In this document: one piece after another, positions 15,476-23,935 of the stretch | Layout: each line of letters starts with the position of its first letter | How positions within the stretch are numbered: position 1 is the first letter of the stretch | Assembly (NCBI RefSeq): GCF_036402745.1 | Contig: NZ_DASWSJ010000359.1 | Location: 1-37,590, forward strand | Source: Actinophytocola sp036402745 | Lineage (GTDB): Bacteria > Actinomycetota > Actinomycetes > Mycobacteriales > Pseudonocardiaceae | Length of the DNA: 37,590 bases | Reading direction: 5' to 3' | Notes under the pieces: generated by a model | The model's input: the letters and a program-made list of their open reading frames with translations, nothing else | What the model was told of the DNA's origin: nothing | The model's database searches: none | Made by a program: the position numbers and the translations under genes

Positions 15476-16462
15476 ATGCGAGCAGCAATCGTCGACACGC
15501 CGGGTTCGATCCGCGTGGGCGACGTACCCGATCCCAAGCCGGAACCACGACACGTGGTCGTGAAGGTGGGCGCCTGCGGCATCTGCGGCACGGACCTGCA
15601 CATCGCGGACGGACACTTCCCGCCCACCCCCTACCCGATCGTTCCCGGGCACGAGTTCGCCGGTGAGATCGTCCAGCTCGGCGCCGACGTCAGCGGCTGG
15701 TCGGTCGGCGACCGGGTCGCCGTGGACCCGTCGCTGTTCTGCGGCTACTGCGGCCCCTGCCGCGACGGGCACGGCAACCTCTGCGAGAACTGGGGCGCCA
15801 CCGGCGACACGGTCAGCGGCGCGTTCGCCGAGTACGTCGCGGTGCCCTCGGCCAACTGCTACCGGATGCCCGACGACCTGAGCTGGCAGCAGGGCGCGCT
15901 CGTCGAGCCGCTGTCCTGCGCGGTGCACGGCGTGCGCCGGATCGGCGTCGAGGCGGGCGAGCGGTTCCTCGTCATCGGCGCCGGCACCATGGGCCTGCTG
16001 ATGCAGCAGCTCCTGCAGAACGCCGGCGCGGTCGTCACGGTGGTCGACCGGGACACCTCCCGGCTCGGCCGGGCCACCGACCTCGGCGCGCGAGCCGTGG
16101 CCGGCGACGTGACCGAGCTCGACGGCGAGCGGTTCGACGCGGCGGTGGACGCCACCGGCGCGGCACCCGCCATCGAGGCCGCGTTCGACTCGCTGCGCCG
16201 CGGCGGGCGGCTGCTCGTGTTCGGCGTCGCGCCGGCCGAGGCGCGGATCGCGCTGTCGCCGTTCCGGATCTACAACGACGAGATCACCGTGGTCGGCTCG
16301 ATGGCCGTGCTGCACAGCTTCGGCCGCGCGCTCGACCTGGTCGCCACCGGCGCGATCGACTCCGCCCCGCTGCTCACCCACACGCTGCCGCTCGAGGAGT
16401 ACCCGGCCGCGCTGGACCTGATGCGCAGCGGCGCCGGGCTGAAGGTGCAGGTGCTGCCATGA
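15476..16462 (+). CDS. Zinc-dependent polyol (sorbitol-type) dehydrogenase
   Basis: NAD(P)-dependent medium-chain dehydrogenase of 328 residues. Catalytic zinc ligands: Cys37 in CGICGTDLH and His59-Glu60 in PGHEFAGE. Structural zinc site: C89, C92, C95 and C103 in CGYCGPCRDGHGNLC. Cofactor motif: FLVIGAGTMGLLMQQLL. It likely oxidises the sugar alcohol brought in by the following transporter to a ketose. ATG 15476 follows GAGGGAGG. First gene of a five-gene operon; its stop overlaps the start of the binding-protein gene (ATGA). Exact substrate (sorbitol, mannitol, xylitol, other) is not readable. Confidence 0.93.
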   Translation: MRAAIVDTPGSIRVGDVPDPKPEPRHVVVKVGACGICGTDLHIADGHFPPTPYPIVPGHEFAGEIVQLGADVSGWSVGDRVAVDPSLFCGYCGPCRDGHGNLCENWGATGDTVSGAFAEYVAVPSANCYRMPDDLSWQQGALVEPLSCAVHGVRRIGVEAGERFLVIGAGTMGLLMQQLLQNAGAVVTVVDRDTSRLGRATDLGARAVAGDVTELDGERFDAAVDATGAAPAIEAAFDSLRRGGRLLVFGVAPAEARIALSPFRIYNDEITVVGSMAVLHSFGRALDLVATGAIDSAPLLTHTLPLEEYPAALDLMRSGAGLKVQVLP

Positions 16463-17802
16463 CCCGCCCGGCGAGGCTCGCCCTGCTCGTGGTCGCCGCG
16501 CTGCTCGGCGTCGCCGGGTGCGCGGGGGCCGGCGCGGTCGGCTCCGGCGGCCGCACGCTGGTCGTGGCGATCGTGGCCAACCCGCAGATGCAGGACGCGA
16601 TCGAGCTGTCCAGCCAGTTCGAGCACGACACCGGGATCACGCTGCGGTTCGTGACGCTGCCGGAGAACCAGGCCCGGGCGAAGATCACCGCGTCGGTGGC
16701 CACCGGCGGCGGCGAGTTCGACGTGGTGATGATCAGCAACTACGAGACGCCGCAGTGGGCGCAGAACGGGTGGCTGGAGAACCTCGAGCCGTACCTCAAG
16801 CGGAGCAGCGGCTACGACGAGGGCGACTTCATCCCCAGCATCCGCACCTCACTGTCCTACAAGGACTCGATGTACGCGGTGCCGTTCTACGGCGAGTCCT
16901 CGTTCCTGGCCTACCGCAAGGACCTCTTCGCCAAGGCCGGGCTCACCATGCCGGCCCGGCCGACCTGGCGGCAGGTCGCCGACTTCGCCGCCAAGCTCGA
17001 CGACGCCGCGGCCGGCGTGTCCGGGATCTGCCTGCGTGGCAAGCCGGGCTGGGGCGAGAGCCTGGCCCCGTTCACCACGGTGGCCAACACGTTCGGGGCC
17101 AGCTGGTTCGACGAGAACTGGAACGCGCGGCTCACCTCACCGCAGTTCCGCGCGGCGGCGAAGTTCTACGTCAACCTGGTGCGCGACCACGGCGAGGTCG
17201 GCGCGTCGAGCGCGGGCTTCTCCGAGTGCGGCACGCGCTACGCCCAGGGTCAGGCGGCCATGTGGTACGACGCCACGGTCATGGCCGGCACCAACGAGGA
17301 CCCGGCCAGCAGCAAGATCGTCGGCAGGTCGGGTTACGTTCCCGCGCCGGTCGAGAAGACCAAGAGCAGTGGCTGGCTCTACACCTGGGCGCTCGCGATG
17401 CCGAAGGTGGCCCAGGACAAGCAGGGCGCGTGGGAGTTCATGCGCTGGATGACCGACAAGCAGTTCGTGCGGTCGGTCGGCGACAAGTTCGGCTGGAACG
17501 CGGTGCCGCCCGGCTGCCGCAAGTCCACCTACGACATCACGGAGTACACCGACGCGGCCAAGGCCTACGCCCAGCCGACGCTGGACTCGATCAACGAGGC
17601 CACCCAGCAGAACACGATGGCGAACCCCGTGCCCTACCCGGGCATCCAGTTCGTCGGCATCCCCGAGTTCCAGGATCTCGGCACCCGGGTGAGCCAGCAG
17701 CTCTCCGCCGCGATCGCCGGCCAGATCTCGGTCGACGAGGCGCTGGCGCAGTCCCAGGAGTACGCCGACACGGTCGGCCAGTCCTACCGGGAGACGCGAT
17801 GA
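16459..17802 (+). CDS. Sugar/polyol ABC transporter substrate-binding lipoprotein
   Basis: Extracellular solute-binding protein family 1, 447 residues. A lipoprotein signal is evident: RLALLVVAALLGVAGC, with lipidated Cys21. The mature part has EFDVVMISNYETPQWAQNGW, YAVPFYGESSFLAYRKDLF, PTWRQVADFAAKL and GQAAMWYDATVMAG, resembling SmoE-type sorbitol/mannitol binding proteins. Start and stop overlap its neighbours (ATGA at both ends), so it is coupled to the dehydrogenase and to the first permease. Delivers substrate to the two permeases encoded next. Confidence 0.93.
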   Translation: MTRPARLALLVVAALLGVAGCAGAGAVGSGGRTLVVAIVANPQMQDAIELSSQFEHDTGITLRFVTLPENQARAKITASVATGGGEFDVVMISNYETPQWAQNGWLENLEPYLKRSSGYDEGDFIPSIRTSLSYKDSMYAVPFYGESSFLAYRKDLFAKAGLTMPARPTWRQVADFAAKLDDAAAGVSGICLRGKPGWGESLAPFTTVANTFGASWFDENWNARLTSPQFRAAAKFYVNLVRDHGEVGASSAGFSECGTRYAQGQAAMWYDATVMAGTNEDPASSKIVGRSGYVPAPVEKTKSSGWLYTWALAMPKVAQDKQGAWEFMRWMTDKQFVRSVGDKFGWNAVPPGCRKSTYDITEYTDAAKAYAQPTLDSINEATQQNTMANPVPYPGIQFVGIPEFQDLGTRVSQQLSAAIAGQISVDEALAQSQEYADTVGQSYRETR

Positions 17803-18743
17803 CCTCCTCAGTCCTGCCCTCGAGCGTGGCGGCGCCGGCCGAGTCGGCGTCGGCGCCGAAGCAGGCGAGCGGCATCCGCAGCGCTGCGTGGAGGCGGCGC
17901 CTGCCCCTGCTGCCCGCGCTCGTCTTCACGATCGTCGTGACGCAGATCCCCTTCGTGCTCACGGTGATCTACTCGTTCCAGTCCTGGAACCTGGTGCGGC
18001 CCGGCTCGCGGCACTTCGTCGGGCTGCAGAACTACCTCGACGTGTTCGTCGACAGCCAGTTCCGCACCGCGCTGCTCAACACGGTGGTGCTGACGATCGT
18101 CAGCGTGCTGCTGTCGCTGCTGATCGGGCTCGGCCTCGCGGTGCTGCTCGACCGCAAGATGATGGGCCGCGGCGTGGTCCGCACGCTGCTGATCACGCCG
18201 TTCCTGATCCTGCCGGCGGCCGGCGCGCTGCTGTGGAAGACGACGATGTTCGACCCGACCTACGGCCTGCTGAACTTCGTGTTCGGCGGGTCCACCGACT
18301 GGCTGGCGGAGTACCCGCTCGCGTCGGTGATGACGCAGGTCATCTGGCAGTGGACGCCGTTCATGACGCTGCTGATCCTGGCCGGCCTGCAGAGCCAGTC
18401 CAAGGAGGTGCTCGAGGCGGCGCAAGTGGACGGTGCGGGCAAGTGGCGCACGTTCGTGTCGATCACGCTGCCGCAGCTGTCCCGGTACCTGCAGCTGGCC
18501 ACGCTGCTCGGCGCCATCTACATCGTGAACAGTTTCGACGCGATCTTCCTGATGACCCAGGGCGGGCCGGGTATCGCCAGCACCAACCTGCCCTACTACA
18601 TCTACCAGCGGGCGTTCCAGGGCTTCGACATCGGCCAGTCCTCGGCGATGGGCGTGGTCGTGGTCATCCTGACCATGATCGTGGCGACCTTCGCGCTGCG
18701 GCTGATGTTCCGGACGTTCTCGGTGAGCGGCGGGGTGAAGTGA
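17799..18743 (+). CDS. ABC transporter permease 1 (SmoF/MalF-like)
   Basis: Inner-membrane permease of 314 residues, six predicted helices (first near residues 33-55: LPLLPALVFTIVVTQIPFVL). The EAA loop that contacts the ATPase is EAAQVDGAGKWRTFVSITLP. LQNYLDVFVDSQFRTALLNT is typical of MalF/UgpA-type subunits. Start ATG 17799 overlaps the lipoprotein stop. The frame continues upstream as non-coding read-through within the lipoprotein gene, so a longer start is rejected. Confidence 0.94.
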   Translation: MTSSVLPSSVAAPAESASAPKQASGIRSAAWRRRLPLLPALVFTIVVTQIPFVLTVIYSFQSWNLVRPGSRHFVGLQNYLDVFVDSQFRTALLNTVVLTIVSVLLSLLIGLGLAVLLDRKMMGRGVVRTLLITPFLILPAAGALLWKTTMFDPTYGLLNFVFGGSTDWLAEYPLASVMTQVIWQWTPFMTLLILAGLQSQSKEVLEAAQVDGAGKWRTFVSITLPQLSRYLQLATLLGAIYIVNSFDAIFLMTQGGPGIASTNLPYYIYQRAFQGFDIGQSSAMGVVVVILTMIVATFALRLMFRTFSVSGGVK

Positions 18744-18744
18744 C

Positions 18745-19599
18745 ATGACCACTGTAGACAGTGCGGTTCCCCTGCGGCGCAGGCGCAAGCGCAGGATCGG
18801 CCCGGTGTCGCTGTCCGCGCTCACCTGGGTGCTCGCCATCCTGTTCGTGTTCCCGCTGATCTGGATGATCCTCACGTCGTTCAAGCAGGAGGCCGACGCC
18901 TACACCGACCCGCCGCGGCTGTTCTTCAAGCCGACGCTGGAGCAGTTCGCCGGGGTCGTCGACCGCGGCTTCCTGCCCTACCTCGCGAACTCCGCGTTCG
19001 TGACGGTGCTGGTGACGTTCGTCGTGCTGCTGTTCGCGATACCCGCGGCGTACGCCTTGTCGCTCGCACCGGTGAAGGGCACCAGCAACGCGCTCGGCTT
19101 CTTCCTGTCCACCAAGATGCTGCCGGTCGTCGCGGCGATCATCCCGCTGTACGTGATCTCGCAGAACCTCAAGCTGCTGGACAACGTGTGGGCGCTGATC
19201 ATCCTGTACACGTCGATGAACCTGCCGCTCGCGATCTGGATGATGCGGTCGTTCTTCCTCGAGGTGCCGACCGAGATGATCGAGGCGGCCCGGGTCGACG
19301 GGGCCAACCTGCCGACGCTGCTGTACAAGATCATCCTGCCGGTGGTGGCGCCCGGCATCGCGGCCACGGCGCTGATCTGCGTGATCTTCTCGTGGACCGA
19401 GTTCTTCTACGCGGTGAACCTCACCGCGGCGCGCGCCGGCACGGTGCCGGTGTTCCTGGTCGGCTTCATCACCAGCGAGGGCCTGTACTGGGCGCAGCTG
19501 TCCGCGGCGGCGCTGCTGGCCTCGCTGCCGGTGATGATCGTGGGCTGGATCGCGCAGAACCACCTGGTGCGGGGCCTGTCCATGGGCGCCGTCAAGTGA
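18745..19599 (+). CDS. ABC transporter permease 2 (SmoG/MalG-like)
   Basis: Second permease, 284 residues, first helix near 24-45 (LTWVLAILFVFPLIWMILTS). The conserved EAA loop is EMIEAARVDGANLPTLLYKI, and LPYLANSAFVTVLVTF and STKMLPVVAAIIPLYVI are usual for MalG/UgpE-type subunits. It begins one base after the first permease stop and pairs with it as the transmembrane heterodimer. A 21-base gap separates it from the ATPase gene. Confidence 0.94.
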   Translation: MTTVDSAVPLRRRRKRRIGPVSLSALTWVLAILFVFPLIWMILTSFKQEADAYTDPPRLFFKPTLEQFAGVVDRGFLPYLANSAFVTVLVTFVVLLFAIPAAYALSLAPVKGTSNALGFFLSTKMLPVVAAIIPLYVISQNLKLLDNVWALIILYTSMNLPLAIWMMRSFFLEVPTEMIEAARVDGANLPTLLYKIILPVVAPGIAATALICVIFSWTEFFYAVNLTAARAGTVPVFLVGFITSEGLYWAQLSAAALLASLPVMIVGWIAQNHLVRGLSMGAVK

Positions 19600-19620
19600 C
19601 CCGCTGGCAAGGAGTTCATC

Positions 19621-20700
19621 ATGGCTGAAGTCGTGTACGCAGAGGCCTCGCGGGTCTACCCCGGGGCGCACCAGGTGCGGGCCGTCGACCGCCTGGACCT
19701 CGCGGTGCCGGACGGGGAGTTCCTCGTGCTGGTCGGGCCGTCGGGGTCCGGCAAGTCCACCGCGCTGCGGATGCTCGCCGGTCTGGAGGACGTCGACGAG
19801 GGCGCGATCCGGATCGGTGACCGGGAGGTGACGGACCTGCCGCCGAAGGACCGCGACATCGCGATGGTGTTCCAGTCCTACGCGCTGTACCCGCACATGA
19901 CCGTGGCGGACAACATGGCCTTCGCGCTGCGGCTGCGCGGGATGTCCAAGGTGGACATCGCCACCAAGGTCAAGGACGCCGCCGCGCTGCTCGATCTGAC
20001 CAAGTACCTCGACCGCAAGCCCAAGGCGCTCTCCGGCGGGCAACGCCAGCGGGTGGCGATGGGCCGGGCGATCGTGCGCGAGCCCAGCGTGTTCCTGATG
20101 GACGAGCCACTGTCCAACTTGGACGCCAAGCTCCGGGTGGAGACCAGGGCGAATATCGCCCAGCTCCAGCAGCGCCTCGGGACGACCACGATCTACGTCA
20201 CCCACGACCAGGTCGAGGCGATGACCATGGGTGACCGGGTGGCCGTGCTCAAGGACGGGGTGCTGCAGCAGATCGCCGCGCCGCGCGAGCTGTACGACCG
20301 GCCGGAGAACGTGTTCGTGGCAGGCTTCATCGGCTCGCCGGCCATGAACCTGAGCACCCGCCCGCTCACCGACACCGGCGTGCGCCTCGGCGATCTCGAG
20401 GTGCCGCTGTCCCGGTCCACCCTGGACGCCGGCCTCACGTCGGTGACGCTGGGCGTGCGTCCGGAGGCCCTGCGCCTGGCCGGCCCCGACGACCCGGGGT
20501 TCGCCCTTCGGGTCGAGCTGGTGGAGGAACTGGGCGCCGACGCGTACCTCCACGGCAAGCTGGAGACCGGCGACCGCATCGTGGTCCGCGTCGACGGCCG
20601 CACCCCACCCCGCCTGAACGAGTCGGTCCACGTAGCCCTCCGCGACGCGACCGAGATCCACCTGTTCCACCCGGAGACCGGACTACGCCTGGAGAACTGA
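19621..20700 (+). CDS. ABC transporter ATPase (SmoK/UgpC/MsmX-type)
   Basis: Nucleotide-binding subunit of 359 residues. Walker A VGPSGSGKST, Q-loop VFQSYALYPHMT, signature LSGGQRQRVAMGRAIV, Walker B FLMDEPLSNLDAK, H-loop VTHDQVEA, and a C-terminal TOBE region (from about 240; VTLGVRPEALRLAGPDD) as in carbohydrate importers. ATG 19621 follows AAGGAG. Last gene of the operon: a strong hairpin lies 10 bases after its stop. Such ATPases are sometimes shared by several sugar importers. Confidence 0.96.
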   Translation: MAEVVYAEASRVYPGAHQVRAVDRLDLAVPDGEFLVLVGPSGSGKSTALRMLAGLEDVDEGAIRIGDREVTDLPPKDRDIAMVFQSYALYPHMTVADNMAFALRLRGMSKVDIATKVKDAAALLDLTKYLDRKPKALSGGQRQRVAMGRAIVREPSVFLMDEPLSNLDAKLRVETRANIAQLQQRLGTTTIYVTHDQVEAMTMGDRVAVLKDGVLQQIAAPRELYDRPENVFVAGFIGSPAMNLSTRPLTDTGVRLGDLEVPLSRSTLDAGLTSVTLGVRPEALRLAGPDDPGFALRVELVEELGADAYLHGKLETGDRIVVRVDGRTPPRLNESVHVALRDATEIHLFHPETGLRLEN

Positions 20701-20710
20701 GCCCGCCCCC

Positions 20711-20747
20711 GGCGAGCGGCGACTGCTGCGGCAGGACGCCGCTCGCC
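20711..20747 (+). terminator. Strong hairpin closing the polyol operon
   Basis: GGCGAGCGGCG and CGCCGCTCGCC form a perfect 11-bp stem; inside the loop CTGC-TGCG-GCAG adds an inner stem. No T run follows, as is usual in actinobacteria. The remaining 20748-20899 contains no gene or motif I can support. Confidence 0.75.
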
Positions 20748-20899
20748 TCCGGGCGCGGCCCGCGGATAGCGCGGGGGGTTCGGTGCGGAGTGCGTGGAGC
20801 CGTCTGCCGTGACCGGGCGCGCCGTGGCGTGGCCGCTGCCGGGCGGCGAACGCGAATGGTCGCGGATCGCCGGGGGCCGTGGCGCCGGAATGGTTGGGC

Positions 20900-21490
20900 T
20901 CAGTGCAGCGTCAGGAACACCGCGCCGCCGGCCAGTGGGCCCAGGAGGGCGCCCGCCACGACCTGCGGCACGGTGTGGTCGGCGACCGCCACGCGGGACC
21001 AGCAGACCAGGGCCACCAGGAGGGTGAGCAGGAGCAGCCACGGGCCGTAGAGGAACGCCACCATCGCCACCGCGCCGGCGGCGACCGTCGCGTGGACCGA
21101 GATCTTCCACCAGCGGGTGATCACCAGGCAGGCCACCAACGTGAGGATCATCGACCACGCCAGGGCCACCACCTCGCGCGGGGCGCCGCCCACGAGCATG
21201 ATCGCCATGCCGGCCGCCGCGGACAGCAGGCACACCAGCAGCGGCACGGTCCGGTGGGCGCGGTCGCGTACCCAGTGCCCGTCCCAGTGGCCGCGGCGGG
21301 CGCCGCGGACCACGAAGGCCATCGGCAGGACGCTGTAGAACACCGCCACCAGCACGCCCCAGCCGAGCGTGGCGACGACGTCCGCGCCGGTCGCGTGCCA
21401 GGCCACCGCCAGCGGCAGCGCCACCACCACGACCGCGGGCGACAGGACCTCGGTCACGACTCGCGCCGCCAGTGGCCCGGTAGTGTCCAT
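20900..21490 (-). CDS. PAP2-like membrane protein with altered catalytic motifs
   Basis: Membrane protein of 196 residues with about five or six helices (VVVVALPLAVAWHATGADVV, VPLLVCLLSAAAGMAIMLV, AWSMILTLVACLVITRWW, GAVAMVAFLYGPWLLLL). Layout follows PAP2 phosphatases: an arginine-rich loop DRAHRTVP, KISVHATVAAG where PSGH is expected, and SRVAVADHTVPQVVAGALLG matching SR-x5-H-x3-D. The PSGH is reduced to S-V-H and the final Asp is Gln, so activity is uncertain. ATG 21490 (MDTTGPLAARV) was chosen; the upstream frame runs into the divergent peroxiredoxin gene, whose start is only 28 bases away. Confidence 0.75.
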   Translation of the reverse strand: MDTTGPLAARVVTEVLSPAVVVVALPLAVAWHATGADVVATLGWGVLVAVFYSVLPMAFVVRGARRGHWDGHWVRDRAHRTVPLLVCLLSAAAGMAIMLVGGAPREVVALAWSMILTLVACLVITRWWKISVHATVAAGAVAMVAFLYGPWLLLLTLLVALVCWSRVAVADHTVPQVVAGALLGPLAGGAVFLTLH

Positions 21491-21518
21491 GGCACCCAAT
21501 GTCCCACGAAGGAGACCG

Positions 21519-21968
21519 ATGAAGGCCGGCGAGCAAGCCCCCGACTTCGAGTTGCCCGACGAGACCGGCACTCCCCGCAAGCTGTCCGACCTCCTCGCCG
21601 ACGGGCCCGTCGTGCTGTTCTTCTACCCGGCCGCCATGACCAAGGGCTGCACCGCCGAGTCCTGCCACTTCCGCGACCTCGCCGCGGAGTTCGCCGCCGT
21701 CAAGGCGACCCGGGTCGGGATCAGCCCGGACGACGTCGCGAAGCAGCAGGCGTTCAGCGAGCAGCACTCGTTCGACTTCCCGCTACTGTCCGATCCGGAC
21801 GGTGCGGTCGCCACCCAGTTCGGCGTGCGGCGCGGCTTCGGCCCGCTGCTCACCCGGCGGCAGACCTTCGTCATCGACACCGACCGGACCGTCCTCGAGG
21901 TCGTCAAGAGCGAGTTCCGCATGTCGGTACACGCGGACCGCGCCCTCGAGGTCCTCAAGGCCCGCTAG
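21519..21968 (+). CDS. bcp: Bcp-type peroxiredoxin
   Basis: Thiol peroxidase of 149 residues that reduces hydrogen and organic peroxides. The peroxidatic Cys44 and resolving Cys49 are in KGCTAESCHFRD, the two-Cys pattern of the PrxQ/BCP class. VVLFFYPAAMTKGCT, VGISPDDVAKQQAFSEQH and FPLLSDPDGAVATQFGV are conserved. ATG 21519 follows AAGGAG. Divergent from the PAP2-like gene and ends four bases before the convergent LytR-CpsA-Psr gene. Confidence 0.95.
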   Translation: MKAGEQAPDFELPDETGTPRKLSDLLADGPVVLFFYPAAMTKGCTAESCHFRDLAAEFAAVKATRVGISPDDVAKQQAFSEQHSFDFPLLSDPDGAVATQFGVRRGFGPLLTRRQTFVIDTDRTVLEVVKSEFRMSVHADRALEVLKAR

Positions 21969-21972
21969 GTTT

Positions 21973-23163
21973 CTACTTGCTGATCGCCTCCGGCGGGATC
22001 GTCGCGTCCGTGCGGAGCGCGTCGAACAGCTGCTTGGACTTCGCGTCGTCCCAGTGTTTGGCCGACGAGTCGGTGACCGGCACCGTCGTGGTCACCGTGC
22101 TGCCGTCGGAGATGCCGCCCATCGCGAGGCCGAGGCCCACCAGGTTGTGCAGGTGGTCGCCCTCGTCGAGGGTGAGCGCGCCGGGCACGTTGGACAGCAG
22201 CGGGAACAGGTAGAACGGGTTCAGCAGCGTGCCGGGGCTCGCGATCTCCGACGCCAGCGCGCCGATGAACTTGCGCTGGTTCACCACGCGGTCGAGGTCC
22301 GACCGCGGGGTGGCCGAGCTGTAGCGCATCCGCACGAACGCCAGCGCCTGCGGGCCGTCGAGCTTCTGCAGGCCCGGCTTGATCGTGGCGCCGGTCTTGG
22401 TGTCGTGCATCTCCTGGTCGATGTTCATCTCGACGCCGCCGATCGCGTCGACGATGTTGGCGAACCCGCCGAAGCTGATCTCGGCGTAGTGGTCCATCCG
22501 CAGCCCGGTGGCGAGCTCGACGGTCTGCACGAGCAGCTTCGCGCCACCGAGGGCGAACGCGGCGTTGATCTTGCTGGTGCCGTGCCCGGGAATCTCCACA
22601 TTGGAGTCACGGGGCAGGCTCAGCAGCGTCGCGGGGGTGCTGTTGTCCGGCAGGTGCGCGACGAGGATCGTGTCGGTCCGCTTGCCGCCGGCGTCGCCGG
22701 TGGCCAGCTTCGCCTTCTCCTCCGGGGTCAGCCCCTCCCGGCTGTCCGAGCCGACGATCAGCCAGTTGGTGCCGGCGGCCGCGGCGGGCCGGCCCGGGTA
22801 GTCCGCCAGCGCGGCGACCCGGTTGATCGACGTGTCCAGCCAGAACCACACGCCCGCGATGGCCACGAGGATGACCAGCAGCACGATCCCGATCGTGCGG
22901 CCGACCCGGCGGCGCTTGCGCGGGCGGCGCGGCGGCGGAGGCGGGCCGTAGCCCTCTTCGGGAGGCCCGTAGTTGTCCGGCGGCGGGCCGTCGTAGCGGC
23001 GCTGGCCCGGTGGCCGGCCGCGCGGGTCCTCGGTCGGTGGCATGGGCAGTGCCCGGGTCTCGTGGTACTCCGGGCGCCGGCTCTGACCCTGCGGGCGGCC
23101 GTAACCCGGCCCGCCCCCGTACTCGGGTCGTCGCGGCGCTCCCTGCTGGTGGCCGTAGCTCAT
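21973..23163 (-). CDS. LytR-CpsA-Psr (LCP) family cell-wall ligase
   Basis: Membrane-anchored phosphotransferase of 396 residues that attaches polymers such as arabinogalactan or teichoic-type glycans to peptidoglycan. Residues 1-85 are a cytoplasmic Gly/Pro/Arg/Tyr-rich tail (YGPPEEGYGPPPPPRRPRK), then one membrane helix (TIGIVLLVILVAIAGVWFWL), then the LCP domain: GSDSREG, RTDTILVAHLPDNSTPATLL, SLPRDSNVEIPG, KINAAFALGGAKLLVQTVE, FANIVDAIGGVEM and ALAFVRMRYS. The Asp and Arg residues in these motifs are the usual lipid-pyrophosphate binding residues. Start at 23163, GGGAA upstream. Confidence 0.95.
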   Translation of the reverse strand: MSYGHQQGAPRRPEYGGGPGYGRPQGQSRRPEYHETRALPMPPTEDPRGRPPGQRRYDGPPPDNYGPPEEGYGPPPPPRRPRKRRRVGRTIGIVLLVILVAIAGVWFWLDTSINRVAALADYPGRPAAAAGTNWLIVGSDSREGLTPEEKAKLATGDAGGKRTDTILVAHLPDNSTPATLLSLPRDSNVEIPGHGTSKINAAFALGGAKLLVQTVELATGLRMDHYAEISFGGFANIVDAIGGVEMNIDQEMHDTKTGATIKPGLQKLDGPQALAFVRMRYSSATPRSDLDRVVNQRKFIGALASEIASPGTLLNPFYLFPLLSNVPGALTLDEGDHLHNLVGLGLAMGGISDGSTVTTTVPVTDSSAKHWDDAKSKQLFDALRTDATIPPEAISK

Positions 23164-23248
23164 TTCCCCGCCTTCCCGTCGATACCCAAGACGTGGGTAC
23201 CGCAGTCGAGGTTGCGCGCTGGTTCGGGCACACCGTACGAGACCGGCA

Positions 23249-23935
23249 TCAGAGCGGCACGATCAACCCGCCCGGCGAGGGCTTGGCCAGCGCACTCGCG
23301 ATAACATGATCCATTTCGGTGACGCCGAGGACGCCGAGCACGAACCGCCGGACCAGCAGCCGCCAGTCCTTGGCCCGGCGCAGCATCGCGTGCGACTCGT
23401 CGCGCACCTCGAAGCGGCAGACCGCGTCGGTGACCTCCTTGGCGCGGACCGCGTACGCGAGCGACAGGGCCGGCTCGGTGACCGTGTCCTGGTCGCCGTG
23501 CGCGATCAGGACGGTCCGCCCGGCGAGCTGGTCGACGCGGTCGGTCTCCGGTGTCCACGGCGCGAGCGCGCACACCGCGACCACCGCCGGGGCGTCGGCG
23601 ACCCGCAGCGCGACGCGGCCGCCCATCGAGTGACCGAGGAGCACCACCGGCACCCCGGGATGCGTCCGGCGGATCTCGTCGAGCGCCCAGCGGGCGTCCC
23701 GCACGGGGTCGAGGTCCGCCCCGTTCCACCCGCGATACCGGTACCGCAGCGCCCACACCGCGACGCCGGCGTTGCGACCGGTCCACCGCAGGTCACGGGC
23801 GAACGGCAGCATCCGCAGGTACGCGGGGCGAAACCGGTGCGCGGGGGCCGTGCTCCGCTCCTCGCCGCCGTGCAGCACGAGCACGACCGAGCGCACCTCG
23901 GTCCCGGCGAGCACCCGCACGCTGGGTCTGGTCAC
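23249..23935 (-). CDS. Alpha/beta hydrolase
   Basis: Serine hydrolase of 228 residues. Nucleophile elbow LLGHSMGGRVALRVA, acid residue in IAHGDQDTVTEP and catalytic His in RDESHAMLRRAK complete a triad. VVLVLHGGEER is the oxyanion-region HGG motif. The substrate is unknown. The GTG start at 23935 overlaps the stop of the upstream TetR gene (GTGA), so the two are coupled; AAGGTGG serves as ribosome site. Longer ORFs starting upstream are out-of-frame shadow. Confidence 0.9.
   Translation of the reverse strand: MTRPSVRVLAGTEVRSVVLVLHGGEERSTAPAHRFRPAYLRMLPFARDLRWTGRNAGVAVWALRYRYRGWNGADLDPVRDARWALDEIRRTHPGVPVVLLGHSMGGRVALRVADAPAVVAVCALAPWTPETDRVDQLAGRTVLIAHGDQDTVTEPALSLAYAVRAKEVTDAVCRFEVRDESHAMLRRAKDWRLLVRRFVLGVLGVTEMDHVIASALAKPSPGGLIVPL

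Noticed and set aside
16518..18743. Single 741-codon ORF suggesting a binding-protein/permease fusion
   Set aside because: Only the part from 17799 is a permease; the rest is an out-of-frame reading of the lipoprotein gene, and the ATGA overlap gives the true start.
18664..20670. 668-codon minus-strand ORF opposite the ABC permease and ATPase
   Set aside because: Shadow frame; the plus-strand genes have full motif sets.
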